NCBI RefSeq assembly: GCF_028657945.1
Contig: NZ_CP059693.1
Span: 310,001 to 374,000 of the forward strand
From: Thalassomonas haliotis
GTDB taxonomy: Bacteria; Pseudomonadota; Gammaproteobacteria; Enterobacterales; Alteromonadaceae
Reading direction: 5' to 3'
Length of the DNA stretch: 64,000 nt
Positions 25,897 to 34,230 of the stretch are shown here, in pieces. Within the stretch, counting starts at the first letter, position 1, and every line of letters starts with the position of its first letter. The notes below the pieces were generated by a model that did no database searches, was not told where the DNA came from, and saw only the letters and a list, made by a program, of their open reading frames with translations. The position numbers were made by a program, and so were the translations under genes.

Positions 25897-26025
25897 AGTT
25901 TTACTCGTGAAATGCCGTGTAATTGACAGGAGATTGATTTTCTTATCTAATTGCTAACACTTTGAAGTTAGGGGAAATCTTACTTTAAGGTGTTGTCCAT
26001 TTATTTTTTAAAAGGTGTATTCTGG

Positions 26026-26250
26026 ATGTCAAATTACGACGAGTTTAAAGTTTTACATATAGTTGAAGGCGGCTGCGGTACCTTATTGTTAGGGGCGAGC
26101 GGACTTCCGATCAAAAAAATAGAATCAACCTTAAATGAAGAAGCTGCCAACGGTTGGCAGGTAGTGTTTCAGGTTATCGAGAAAAAGCGCTTTATGCTGT
26201 TCTGGACCCGAGAAGCCCTGCTGGTAACCTTAGGCCGTAAACTTGGTTAA
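26026..26250 (+). CDS. DUF4177-like small protein
   Basis: The 74-residue product from ATG 26026 resembles DUF4177: YDEFKVLHI at the start and NEEAANGWQVVFQV (the typical LNxxGxxGWE-like block) in the middle. No membrane segment is strong. The gene opens a four-gene cluster with YidD-like, TM2-like and M48 protease genes; its stop overlaps the next start. Role unknown. Confidence 0.7.
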   Translation: MSNYDEFKVLHIVEGGCGTLLLGASGLPIKKIESTLNEEAANGWQVVFQVIEKKRFMLFWTREALLVTLGRKLG

Positions 26251-26467
26251 AGGCCTTGCTTTAGCTGCCATCCGAAGATATCAGCGCGGTGGCGGCTCCC
26301 TCAAATATTTTAATCTTGAATGTAATTTTGAACCTTCATGCTCAGAATACACCTATCAGGCGATCGATAAATATGGCCTGGTGAAAGGAGTAAAACTGGG
26401 CTGGAACAGAATTACACGCTGTAACGATCCCGATTGCGTTAAAAAGCATAAGGATCCTTTATTATAA
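26243..26467 (+). CDS. YidD-like membrane protein insertion efficiency factor (paralogue)
   Basis: A TTG start at 26243 overlaps the previous stop. The 74-residue product has the YidD core, FEPSCSEYTYQAIDKYG, preceded by a basic amphipathic N-terminus and followed by RCNDPDCVKKHKDP. YidD helps insertion of membrane proteins and is normally encoded between rnpA and yidC. Here it sits in an unrelated operon, so it is probably a second copy or a repurposed one. Confidence 0.85.
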   Translation: MVKGLALAAIRRYQRGGGSLKYFNLECNFEPSCSEYTYQAIDKYGLVKGVKLGWNRITRCNDPDCVKKHKDPLL

Positions 26468-26506
26468 ACAGATGGCTATAAACAGATGACTATAAAGAGA
26501 TGATAT

Positions 26507-26887
26507 ATGAATATGGATGAACTCAAGCAAGAAGAAGATGCCTTAAGGCAGCGGGTCACCGCACTACCGGTAGAAAAACGCAAAGCCTACTACGCCTTAG
26601 AAAAAACACGAATCAAAGATCCCGACAATTACGCCGTGTTAAATTACTTTTTTGTTGCCGGCCTGCATCACTTTTATTTGGGCAAAACCCTGTTTGGTTT
26701 TTTAAACCTGATCGGCATGCTTATCGGCCTGCTTTTCATCGAAACCTTCGGTATTTTCATTTTTTTAGCCATTATCGTGATCGAATTGCCGCAGTTATTT
26801 AGAAGCCAGCGCATTGTCTATCGGTACAATAATAATGTTATGAGGCAAACGCTCGAAGATGTCGAATCCCAGTCCCTTGCCAGCTAA
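26507..26887 (+). CDS. TM2-domain-like membrane protein
   Basis: The 126-residue protein has an N-terminal charged helix and two membrane helices (about 45-95). The first has the TM2-type pattern NYFFVAGLHHFYLGKTLFGF, which resembles the G-x-HxFYLG motif of TM2 proteins. It overlaps the M48 protease gene by 29 bases. Probably functions with its operon neighbours at the inner membrane. Confidence 0.75.
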   Translation: MNMDELKQEEDALRQRVTALPVEKRKAYYALEKTRIKDPDNYAVLNYFFVAGLHHFYLGKTLFGFLNLIGMLIGLLFIETFGIFIFLAIIVIELPQLFRSQRIVYRYNNNVMRQTLEDVESQSLAS

Positions 26888-27665
26888 AGCTATAAGAACA
26901 CAGCAGCCCTGGCTGGTTATTGCCCTGGCGGCGCTGCTGGTGTGTGCGGTTGCCGGTTATAAGCTCTATAGTTCGATTATCCCTATGTCGGCACAATATC
27001 TGGCGGAAAAAATCCCGCAGACGATTTATCAGGAAATAGGTGAGCATGGTTTGAAGTCCATGGATGAATCGACTTTTTCTGCCTCTGAACTGTCTGAGAA
27101 TAAAAAACAGCAGATCAATGAGTTATTTGACTCTACTATTGAAAAATTGCAGTTACAGCCGGATGCCTATCAGCTGAAATTCAGGAGTTGGCAGGAGGGG
27201 GCCAATGCCTTTGCCTTGCCCGGTGGCGCTATTATTATCACCGACGACTTAGTTGAAAAAATGCAGACTAATGAGCAATTAGCCGCGATTATCCTGCATG
27301 AAGTCGGCCATATAAAACAAAATCATAACATGCAAAATATGATACGGACCTCTTTGTTTTATATTTCCCTGTCGGTTATTTTCGGTGATTTAAGTCTGGT
27401 ATCCGATCTCTTGATAGAAGCCTCGGTGATGGGCGTAAACCTGAGCTATTCTCGGGAATTTGAAAATGAAGCGGACGCCTTTTCTGCGACAAGCATGCGC
27501 AGCATCTATGGGGATGTTTCTGCACTGAAACAGGCCATGGAATTGCTGCATCAAGATAGCGAACAGCAAAGTGGTGAGCAGGACAGCAGCAAGCCCGGAA
27601 ACAGCTGGCTCAGTACTCACCCGGGGCTGGCTGAACGGTTACAGACCATCAGCGCCTTCGAATAA
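26859..27665 (+). CDS. M48-family membrane-anchored zinc metalloprotease
   Basis: The 268-residue protein has one N-terminal transmembrane helix (about 17-36) and an M48 domain with HEVGH (H147, E148, H151) and the third ligand in EFENEADAFS. LPGGAIIITDDLV is also typical. M48 proteins such as BepA and LoiP act in envelope protein quality control. The gene ends the DUF4177-YidD-TM2 cluster and is followed by a strong terminator. The link with YidD suggests envelope biogenesis, by inference. Confidence 0.9.
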   Translation: MSNPSPLPAKAIRTQQPWLVIALAALLVCAVAGYKLYSSIIPMSAQYLAEKIPQTIYQEIGEHGLKSMDESTFSASELSENKKQQINELFDSTIEKLQLQPDAYQLKFRSWQEGANAFALPGGAIIITDDLVEKMQTNEQLAAIILHEVGHIKQNHNMQNMIRTSLFYISLSVIFGDLSLVSDLLIEASVMGVNLSYSREFENEADAFSATSMRSIYGDVSALKQAMELLHQDSEQQSGEQDSSKPGNSWLSTHPGLAERLQTISAFE

Positions 27666-27667
27666 GG

Positions 27668-27709
27668 GTGATGTTTCATTGGCTTTAATGAAACGTCACG
27701 ATCTCTTTT
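27668..27709 (+). terminator. Intrinsic terminator after the M48 operon
   Basis: A 13-bp stem (GTGATGTTTCATT / AATGAAACGTCAC, one mismatch) with a six-base loop starts three bases after the stop and is followed by TCTCTTTTT. Confidence 0.8.
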
Positions 27710-27899
27710 TCCCGCGTTGATAATGCAAATAAAGCAACCTTTGCTGGTCGAGACTTATATCATCAATGCTCAAGGTGGCAGCGTCAGGGCGATTCAGCAA
27801 GGTTTTGCTGTTACTGCCCAGTTGATGTAACCAAATGCCACCGGCGCTATCGTTAAAGACGATATTATCCCCGGCCAGGTAAAACTTTCTATAAGCACG
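27696..27899 (-). pseudogene. Remnant of the C-terminus of a CadC-like beta-propeller regulator
   Basis: On the minus strand one frame reads RAYRKFYLAGDNIVFND, GGIWLHQLGSNSKTLLN, and SLDQQRLLYLHYQRGKKRS followed by TGA (27696-27698). The style (short blade-like strands with W and Y) matches the periplasmic ends of the CadC-like regulators at 13070 and 23806. A stop lies just upstream, and there is no start. It is most likely a relic left by deletion of a full gene. Confidence 0.5.
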
Positions 27900-27957
27900 A
27901 ATCCGATGCCGCTATTGGTTCCCGCTTAGAAAGTTAAGTCAATACCTATGTATTATC

Positions 27958-28719
27958 TCAGAGGGTGAAACCATACTTTATCAACATGGCGAAACACATA
28001 GCCACCACAAGATACCTCAGGTATTTTACCTTAATGGTAAACAGGCAATGGGAACCGAGCCAGGCGCCGAGAATCTGCCCGAAGAGCATAGTGAAACCCA
28101 AGGCCCAGACCACCTGCCCGGCAATAAGAAAAACCAGCAGCGAAGCGATATTGGTGGAAAAGTTCAGGGTTTTGGCGATGGCGGTTGCATCAATAAAACC
28201 CCGCCCGTTTAAGGAAACCCCGGCAAGCGCAAAAAAGGAGCCGGTTCCGGGGCCAAAAAGGCCGTCGTAGCAACCGATGGAGGGGACAACCAATCTTTGG
28301 TATTTTTTAGCGGACACTTTTGCCTGATTGTTTTGCTTATCCAGGGCCGGGGCAACAAGAAAATAAAGACCGATAAAAAAAACAACCAGCGGAATAACAA
28401 AACTTAATACGCGGGTATCAACAAACTGGATGATAACCGTACCTGTGGCTGCCCCGATAAAGGCAAATAACATCAAAGGCTTAATTTCACCCCAGCTTAC
28501 CTTTTTGTTTTTTAACATCATATAACTTGCCGTCGCTGTGCCGGTACTGGCCTGTAATTTGTTGGTTGCCAGGGCGGCCACCGGCGGTATGCCGCTCATC
28601 ATTAACGCCGGTACGGTAAGTAAACCGCCGCCGCCGGCCAAGGTATCAAGAAATCCGGCGACAATAGCGATAAAAAATAAAAAGGCTAATAATTCGATGG
28701 AGAAATGGGCGAATGCCAA
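27958..28719 (-). CDS. TSUP (TauE/SafE)-family membrane transporter
   Basis: Started at TTG 28719 (AGGAAG seven bases upstream) the protein has 253 residues; a TTG at 28761 would add a soluble stretch. It shows about eight membrane helices and the two TSUP repeats: DTLAGGGGLLTVPAL with PPVAALATNK in the first, and GLFGPGTGSF with KTLNFSTN in the second. Members export or import sulfur-containing organic anions. The gene is alone between a terminator region and the S41 peptidase. Substrate not deducible. Confidence 0.9.
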   Translation of the reverse strand: MAFAHFSIELLAFLFFIAIVAGFLDTLAGGGGLLTVPALMMSGIPPVAALATNKLQASTGTATASYMMLKNKKVSWGEIKPLMLFAFIGAATGTVIIQFVDTRVLSFVIPLVVFFIGLYFLVAPALDKQNNQAKVSAKKYQRLVVPSIGCYDGLFGPGTGSFFALAGVSLNGRGFIDATAIAKTLNFSTNIASLLVFLIAGQVVWALGFTMLFGQILGAWLGSHCLFTIKVKYLRYLVVAMCFAMLIKYGFTL

Positions 28720-28826
28720 AATAAGCTTCCTATAAATAATGGTTACCCTAGCGCTTGGCAAGAGTAACTAAAAGGTGCGCTGGTAAGGCCAGCCGGAGGT
28801 TATTTCGACTGAGTTCAGGCAGGCTG

Positions 28827-30179
28827 CTACCAGGTTTGCAGTAATTTGTTTACCAGCTGTTCAGGATGGCTTTTATCATAAGCAATGGTAATGTCAGGTG
28901 TTACCGGCTCCATATGATGACCCCCTTTAGGGCGTGCCAATAAAAAGCGCGGGGCAAAAACCTTTAATTTAGAGTGGGGTAAAATAAATCTTTGCAGCCC
29001 TCCTGTTTGGCCGCTTTTGCCGCCGGTTGCTTCACCGACTAAGGTGGCAAAACCGTGATCTTGTACCGTATTGGCAAATAATATTGAGGATGAGTAGGTA
29101 TAAGCGCCGATCAACACATAAACTTCCCCTTCAAATCTCAGGGGGTTGTCATTCTCCACCCGGTTGTTGGCGCTTAATTCGCCGTCAATCACTTCGCCTA
29201 AGGGACTTTTTTCACTTTGTCTGCCTTCAATCACTTTGACCTTATAGGTCGAGGCGTGGCGCCAGGGTTGCGTGGCAATATAAGAGACTATGCCTTGTTT
29301 CCACATATCGTCATCACCGCCACCATTTTCCCTGATATCAATGATGAGCTTTTCTATGTTAAGGGCTTTTATCTGTTTAAAAGCCGCTTCGATAAAGGAG
29401 AAATATCGTTTTTTATCGGGCCAGTGAAATGCCTTGATGGTTAACTTGGCACTCTTGCTGTTTAAGATTTCAAATTGAAAAGTATCTTCAAAACGCTTAT
29501 CGGTATTAAAAGCGGCATGACTGGCGGCTATGGTGATATTGTTAATGGCTGTTTTTTCATTTTCAGCCATTACATCAAGGGTAAAGGTTTCAGCATTACC
29601 AAAATACAGCCAGTAATAGCTGGCAAAACGTCTGGCTAATATCGCCCGGCGATGGCGCAGGCTGTCACCATGTAAACGTGTTAATAACGGTTGCAGCACA
29701 TCATCAATCGCCATACCGTTGATCTTTTTAATGGCATAACCTTTTAGCTTTGATTGTTGACCATCAATTTTGTTGGCGATCACTAACTTATCCCCATCGA
29801 AAACCAGGGCAAGGGGGAAAAGCCCGCCGCCATTTTCGATATGTTGTTGGGTTAAGCCCTTAGTATCGCTAAAGGCTATCCCGGTATGGCCATCAGATAA
29901 CTGGCTATTGAATACCGCAACTTGACGCCAAAATTGTTGGACCGAAACCGGCTTTTTATTGTTTTCTTTTAATGCGGCCAGATCCCGGTAAAACTTTTCC
30001 GGATCTTTAACGGTATAGGATAAATCCGGATGAGTTTGCTCCAGCCATTGTCGCCATGAAGTCAGATCTTCCTGCATTTGTTTGGGCTGCAATTTGCTCT
30101 CCAGATGGCTAAGTGGCTCGGCTGCGAGTGGTCGGACTAACAGCCCGAAAATGATTGTTATTATTAGTCTTGTAAACAT
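28827..30179 (-). CDS. Exported S41-family peptidase
   Basis: The 450-residue protein has a signal peptide (to about residue 20, LVRPLAA). The C-terminal half has the S41 (C-terminal processing protease/tricorn) fold, with LIIDIRENGGGDDD and the catalytic serine region YTYSSSILFANTVQDHG, then GEATGGKSG. There is no obvious PDZ domain, as in many short S41 enzymes. It is divergent from the LysR-type gene at 30312 with a palindromic site between, so it is a probable target of that regulator. Substrate unknown. Confidence 0.87.
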   Translation of the reverse strand: MFTRLIITIIFGLLVRPLAAEPLSHLESKLQPKQMQEDLTSWRQWLEQTHPDLSYTVKDPEKFYRDLAALKENNKKPVSVQQFWRQVAVFNSQLSDGHTGIAFSDTKGLTQQHIENGGGLFPLALVFDGDKLVIANKIDGQQSKLKGYAIKKINGMAIDDVLQPLLTRLHGDSLRHRRAILARRFASYYWLYFGNAETFTLDVMAENEKTAINNITIAASHAAFNTDKRFEDTFQFEILNSKSAKLTIKAFHWPDKKRYFSFIEAAFKQIKALNIEKLIIDIRENGGGDDDMWKQGIVSYIATQPWRHASTYKVKVIEGRQSEKSPLGEVIDGELSANNRVENDNPLRFEGEVYVLIGAYTYSSSILFANTVQDHGFATLVGEATGGKSGQTGGLQRFILPHSKLKVFAPRFLLARPKGGHHMEPVTPDITIAYDKSHPEQLVNKLLQTW

Positions 30180-30274
30180 GTGTTATCCCTTGGTGAATCC
30201 GTTTTTCCGGTTTAAAAAGTCTCGGCTTATGTCGCCAGTGAAAAGATTGTACCTGCGCTCCATGTAGATTAAAA

Positions 30275-30288
30275 TTAATCAAAATTAA
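30275..30288. promoter_or_regulatory. Candidate LysR-type operator between S41 peptidase and LysR genes
   Basis: The palindrome TTAAT-N4-ATTAA has the T-N11-A form bound by LysR-type regulators. It lies 24-37 bases upstream of the LysR-type start and about 95 bases from the divergent peptidase start. Confidence 0.4.
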
Positions 30289-30311
30289 CTATATGGTTAG
30301 GTTTGTACTTA

Positions 30312-31223
30312 ATGATAAACAGTGATGATCTGCGTTTTTTTCGCATTATTGCCAATCACGCTTCGCTGGCGGCCACGGCAAGGGCGTTAAATGTAACGCC
30401 GCCGACGGTGACGCAAAGACTGCAAATGATTGAACGGAAACTTAAACTTAAGCTGGTTGAACGGCACGCAAGGCAGATCACCTTAACCGATGAAGGGATG
30501 CTGCTGGCGGAACGCGCCCGGCTGATCCTGGCGGAAATGGATGATTTGCATGAAGTACTTAACAGCCAGCAACATGAAATTTCCGGCTGTTTAAAAATAT
30601 TAGCGCCCTTGGGCTTTGGCCAGGAATATGTTGCGCCTTTAGTGACTGAGTTTCAGGGCCGGCATCAGAATCTGTCGGTAGAACTTGAACTTTCAGATAA
30701 TCCCGACTGGTCAAGCGGCCACGCCTGGGACATCATGATTTATATTGGAGAGTTGAGAAATTCATCGTTGAAACTGTCGCTATTGGCAGAAAATAGACGT
30801 TTTTTATGTGCTTCTCCGGCTTATATCAGCAAATACGGCCAACCACAAACTCCGGCAGATTTACGTCAGCATACCTGTATTGCTTTAAGAGAAAATGCCG
30901 AAGATGTCACCATGTGGCGCTTCAATAGTGCCGGTAGCGAAAAACAAGCGGCTGTGCGCATTAACCCTAAGTTAGCCAGTAATGACGGCCGGGTCATCAA
31001 GCAATGGGCACTGAAGGGGTCAGGCATCATACAGCGCTCTGAGTGGGATGTAGCTGCGCATTTGAAAAAGGGTGAATTGGTCAGGTTATTAAGCGATTAT
31101 GAACTGCCCTCAGCCGATATCGTGGCCTTGCTCGGCACCGACTTACGTGCCCGCTCTGCAAGAACAAGTAAATTTCTTGAGTTATTGAAGCTGAGGCTGG
31201 CGCAGCAACCCTGGCATAAATAG
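30312..31223 (+). CDS. LysR-family transcriptional regulator
   Basis: The 303-residue protein has the LysR winged helix (about residues 1-62; RIIANHASLAATARALNVT) and a CrgA-type effector domain (LCASPAYISKYGQP, AVRINPKLASNDG). ATG 30312 was chosen over an upstream TTG, as it matches family N-termini. It is divergent from the S41 peptidase, the usual arrangement of a LysR regulator and its target. Effector unknown. Confidence 0.9.
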   Translation: MINSDDLRFFRIIANHASLAATARALNVTPPTVTQRLQMIERKLKLKLVERHARQITLTDEGMLLAERARLILAEMDDLHEVLNSQQHEISGCLKILAPLGFGQEYVAPLVTEFQGRHQNLSVELELSDNPDWSSGHAWDIMIYIGELRNSSLKLSLLAENRRFLCASPAYISKYGQPQTPADLRQHTCIALRENAEDVTMWRFNSAGSEKQAAVRINPKLASNDGRVIKQWALKGSGIIQRSEWDVAAHLKKGELVRLLSDYELPSADIVALLGTDLRARSARTSKFLELLKLRLAQQPWHK

Positions 31224-31422
31224 CTTTTAAGTGGTTAACTCGGGTGGAAAACTTTAGCTCATTTAGCTGGGTATAAAACTTCAGGGCATGATAATTATTG
31301 ATGATACCAGTTTAAATACGGCTGTGGCTGATGTGCTTTAACGGCATAAGAGATTGTCAAAGCAGATGATTTCCCCCAGAATGCTCTGCTGAAGTTTCAC
31401 TTTCCATTGATTAGGATGTTCT

Positions 31423-32115
31423 TTGGCTAATTTTTCTACCCATATAAGCGCAAGTATTATCTCCAGCTCGGTATTGGGCACTGTGGTGTTGGCCACTAAG
31501 ATTGCCTCTATGCCGGAAAGTTTGTTGTTAATTGTCATTGGCGCCTTGTCCGGATTATTGCCAGACCTTGATGCCGACGACTCAACCTCTATCGGCTGGT
31601 TATTCTCTATCCTGGCTTTTACCCTTTCGGCGAGCTTTGTTTTAGTTTATCCCTTGTCTTCGCTGCTGGGGATCTGGGCGGCAGCTATCACGATTTATGC
31701 GACTACCTGGTATATTATTAAACCTTTATTTGAAAAGATTACCGTGCACAGGGGCAGCTTGCATTCTATTTTGGCGGTGGCGATGTTTGCGCTGCTGAGC
31801 ATGCTAATTACCCTGCAATTAAATGCTTCATTAAATATGGCTTTGCTGGTGGCGCTGTTCGTGATTTTAGGGGCACTGACTCATTTACTGTTGGATGAAT
31901 GCTATAGCGTTGATCTGTCGAATAATCGCTTAAAATCATCTTTTGGCACGGCCATCAAGTTGCTTGATATCCGCTACCCTTTGGCTAGTTTTACACAGTT
32001 TATTATCGTTTGTGGTGCAGGTTATTACCTCTATCCGCACCATCAGCAGGTATTGACCGTGCTGGCGAATTGGCATGAAAAGTTAAAATACTTAACTGTC
32101 ATGCCAAGTTTTTAG
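31423..32115 (+). CDS. YdjM-like inner membrane metal-dependent hydrolase family protein
   Basis: A TTG start at 31423 follows TTAGGA. The 230-residue protein has about six helices and the conserved polar residues of the YdjM/LexA-regulated membrane hydrolase family: TH near the N-terminus (FSTHISAS), GLLPDLDADDS, HRGSLHS and THLLLDECYSVDLSNN. E. coli YdjM is DNA-damage inducible; no LexA box was seen here. Biochemical activity is not established for the family. Confidence 0.82.
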   Translation: MANFSTHISASIISSSVLGTVVLATKIASMPESLLLIVIGALSGLLPDLDADDSTSIGWLFSILAFTLSASFVLVYPLSSLLGIWAAAITIYATTWYIIKPLFEKITVHRGSLHSILAVAMFALLSMLITLQLNASLNMALLVALFVILGALTHLLLDECYSVDLSNNRLKSSFGTAIKLLDIRYPLASFTQFIIVCGAGYYLYPHHQQVLTVLANWHEKLKYLTVMPSF

Positions 32116-32156
32116 TCTTCAGGTGAGCCTGGTAACTCTTTGATATGTGGCGGCTG

Positions 32157-33239
32157 TTATAACACCACAGCTTCACCTTCATTCAGGATATGCAAAGGTA
32201 TGTCAGATTTCATTTCCTGATGCATATTTAATAACCGCAGCAGGGCAGAGTGGCTGCTGTGATCGCCCATTTTCCAGCTGGCATTGCCATAGCCCCAGGG
32301 GATCATCACTTTACAGTTAAGCTCTTGTGCCGCAGTCAGCGCATCTTCCGGGGTGGTATGAACATAGCGGTACCATTCACCGTCCTGTTCATGAAAATAG
32401 GAGGCTATGGGTAATAAACAGACATCCATATCACCATATTTTTTTTGAATATCGCTAAAGTGTTGGGAATAACCGGTATCACCGGCGAAAAATAGCCGCT
32501 GGCCCCGGTGTTCGATCACCCAGCCGCCCCATAATGCGGTGTTGTTATCTTCGTACAGGAAAGGCACCCAGATACGGCTGCTGAAATGGTGCGCCGGGAC
32601 AAAATGAATGTTCAGCTCGCCTAATGATTTTGACGAAAACCAGGTCATTTCATTGATACGGTAACCGTCTTGCGGGAAATGCTCGGCAAACCCCAAAGGC
32701 ACAAAGTATTCTGCCTTGCTGCCCACCTGGGCGATATCGTCTTTATTGAAATGATCATAGTGAATATGTGAGTACAAGACGGCATCTGTGTTGGTTATTT
32801 CTGACTCTGTTGGCCAGGTGCCTTGTCGGCGGTTAAATCCTTCGCTGAGACGAAACGCCCAGTTTACCGGCCAGTCGAACTGGTCGCTGACGGGATCAAA
32901 CAATAAGCTGGTGCCGTCGGGGTTTTCAATATAAAAGCTGGCATGGCCGAGCCAGCGAATGTTAAAGCCGGTATTTAACAGCGGCGGGGTTTGCTGCCCG
33001 GTGAAACGGCAATTTTCTGCGGGGCTTTCGCATGCAAGCAACGGCGATGGCGGATAACAATTTTCTGTACAGGTTGTCGGATAGGTCTTCTTGCCCGGAT
33101 ATAAATTGGCAAAACGTACGGGATCCGTTAAGTTTTCCTGGTATTTGACAACCGAATCAGGTTGTTCAACATGTTCTACGGTATTATTTGCGCACCCGAA
33201 CAACACAAGAAAAGTTAAGCTTACAGCTGGCCATTTCAT
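32157..33239 (-). CDS. MBL-fold metal-dependent hydrolase, lipoprotein (NAPE-PLD/UlaG-like)
   Basis: The 360-residue protein begins with a lipoprotein signal (lipobox LFGC, cysteine 16). The metallo-beta-lactamase fold shows WLGHASFYI, the zinc motif SHIHYDHF, the histidine in VPAHHFSSR, FAGDTGYS and IPWGYGNAS. The arrangement resembles the N-acylphosphatidylethanolamine phospholipase D-like group. It is predicted to be anchored in the outer or inner membrane on the periplasmic side. Expression appears monocistronic. Confidence 0.88.
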   Translation of the reverse strand: MKWPAVSLTFLVLFGCANNTVEHVEQPDSVVKYQENLTDPVRFANLYPGKKTYPTTCTENCYPPSPLLACESPAENCRFTGQQTPPLLNTGFNIRWLGHASFYIENPDGTSLLFDPVSDQFDWPVNWAFRLSEGFNRRQGTWPTESEITNTDAVLYSHIHYDHFNKDDIAQVGSKAEYFVPLGFAEHFPQDGYRINEMTWFSSKSLGELNIHFVPAHHFSSRIWVPFLYEDNNTALWGGWVIEHRGQRLFFAGDTGYSQHFSDIQKKYGDMDVCLLPIASYFHEQDGEWYRYVHTTPEDALTAAQELNCKVMIPWGYGNASWKMGDHSSHSALLRLLNMHQEMKSDIPLHILNEGEAVVL

Positions 33240-33498
33240 TTAACTGGTTCCTTTGAGGTTTATCTTTACCGACGGTATGTTACGGATATATGCTTGTTTG
33301 GCAAGTCATTACCGTTTTTTCCCGGCGGTAACAAGGTGAATATGGCCAATTCACTTAACAGGCCGTTACTTGCTCTTTATGCCCGGTTGATGGCAACGGT
33401 TGGCATTGCTTTGGGGCAGCCAATGCCGCTTTGCTCCGTATATGCCCGGGCGAATAAAGCTGCTGAATAGGGGAGCCCGGAGCATTCGGCTTTTATAT

Positions 33499-34173
33499 TT
33501 AACACAATACGCCATCTTCCAACTGGACTACCCGTTGGCTGCGTTTAGCAAACCTGGCATCATGGGTTACCATACAGATAGTTCGTCCTTCGTCATGCAG
33601 TTCATCAAATAAATTCATGATGGCGCCGCCATTTTTGCTATCAAGGTTACCGGTAGGCTCATCAGCCAACAAAATAGACGGGTCAACCACCAAACTTCTT
33701 GCGACAGCAATACGTTGTTGCTGGCCTCCGGATAACTGTGCAGGGTAATATTTGGCACGATCGGCCATATTCACTTTTTCCAGTGAATGCATGGCAATTT
33801 CATGGCGTTCTGCTTTTTTCATTTTCCGGTAGGATAAAGGCAAGGCGACGTTTTCTAAAACGGTTAAATCACCTATTAAGTTAAATGCCTGAAAAATAAA
33901 TCCTATCTCTTTATTTCGAATTTCAGCGCGCTGATAAACATCCAAATCGTGCACCTGATAGCCGTTCAACAGGTATTGCCCGCTGGACGAGGTTTCAAGC
34001 AAGCCCAGAATAGACAGCAAGGTAGATTTACCACAACCTGAAGGGCCTGCAATGCTCAGGTATTCACCGGCATTGATAATCAAATCAACTCCCCTGATAG
34101 CACTGGTTACACCGCCATCGCTGGTAAAATCTTTGCTCAGTTTCGTTAATTTAATTAAAGGTTCGTCATTCAT
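33499..34173 (-). CDS. MacB/LolD-type ABC transporter ATP-binding protein
   Basis: The 224-residue ATPase has Walker A GPSGCGKST, the Q-loop IFQAFNLIGDLTV typical of MacB/LolD, signature LSGGQQQR, Walker B ILLADEPTGNLD and H-loop VTHD. It is the last gene of an operon with an ADOP-type permease, an HlyD-type adaptor and a membrane-bound HTH regulator, forming a tripartite efflux system. Confidence 0.93.
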   Translation of the reverse strand: MNDEPLIKLTKLSKDFTSDGGVTSAIRGVDLIINAGEYLSIAGPSGCGKSTLLSILGLLETSSSGQYLLNGYQVHDLDVYQRAEIRNKEIGFIFQAFNLIGDLTVLENVALPLSYRKMKKAERHEIAMHSLEKVNMADRAKYYPAQLSGGQQQRIAVARSLVVDPSILLADEPTGNLDSKNGGAIMNLFDELHDEGRTICMVTHDARFAKRSQRVVQLEDGVLC

Positions 34174-34230
34174 TATTACTTCCTTAATCTTTATGCAAGT
34201 GAGCTGTCTGCTCTAACTTAATGGTTGTTG

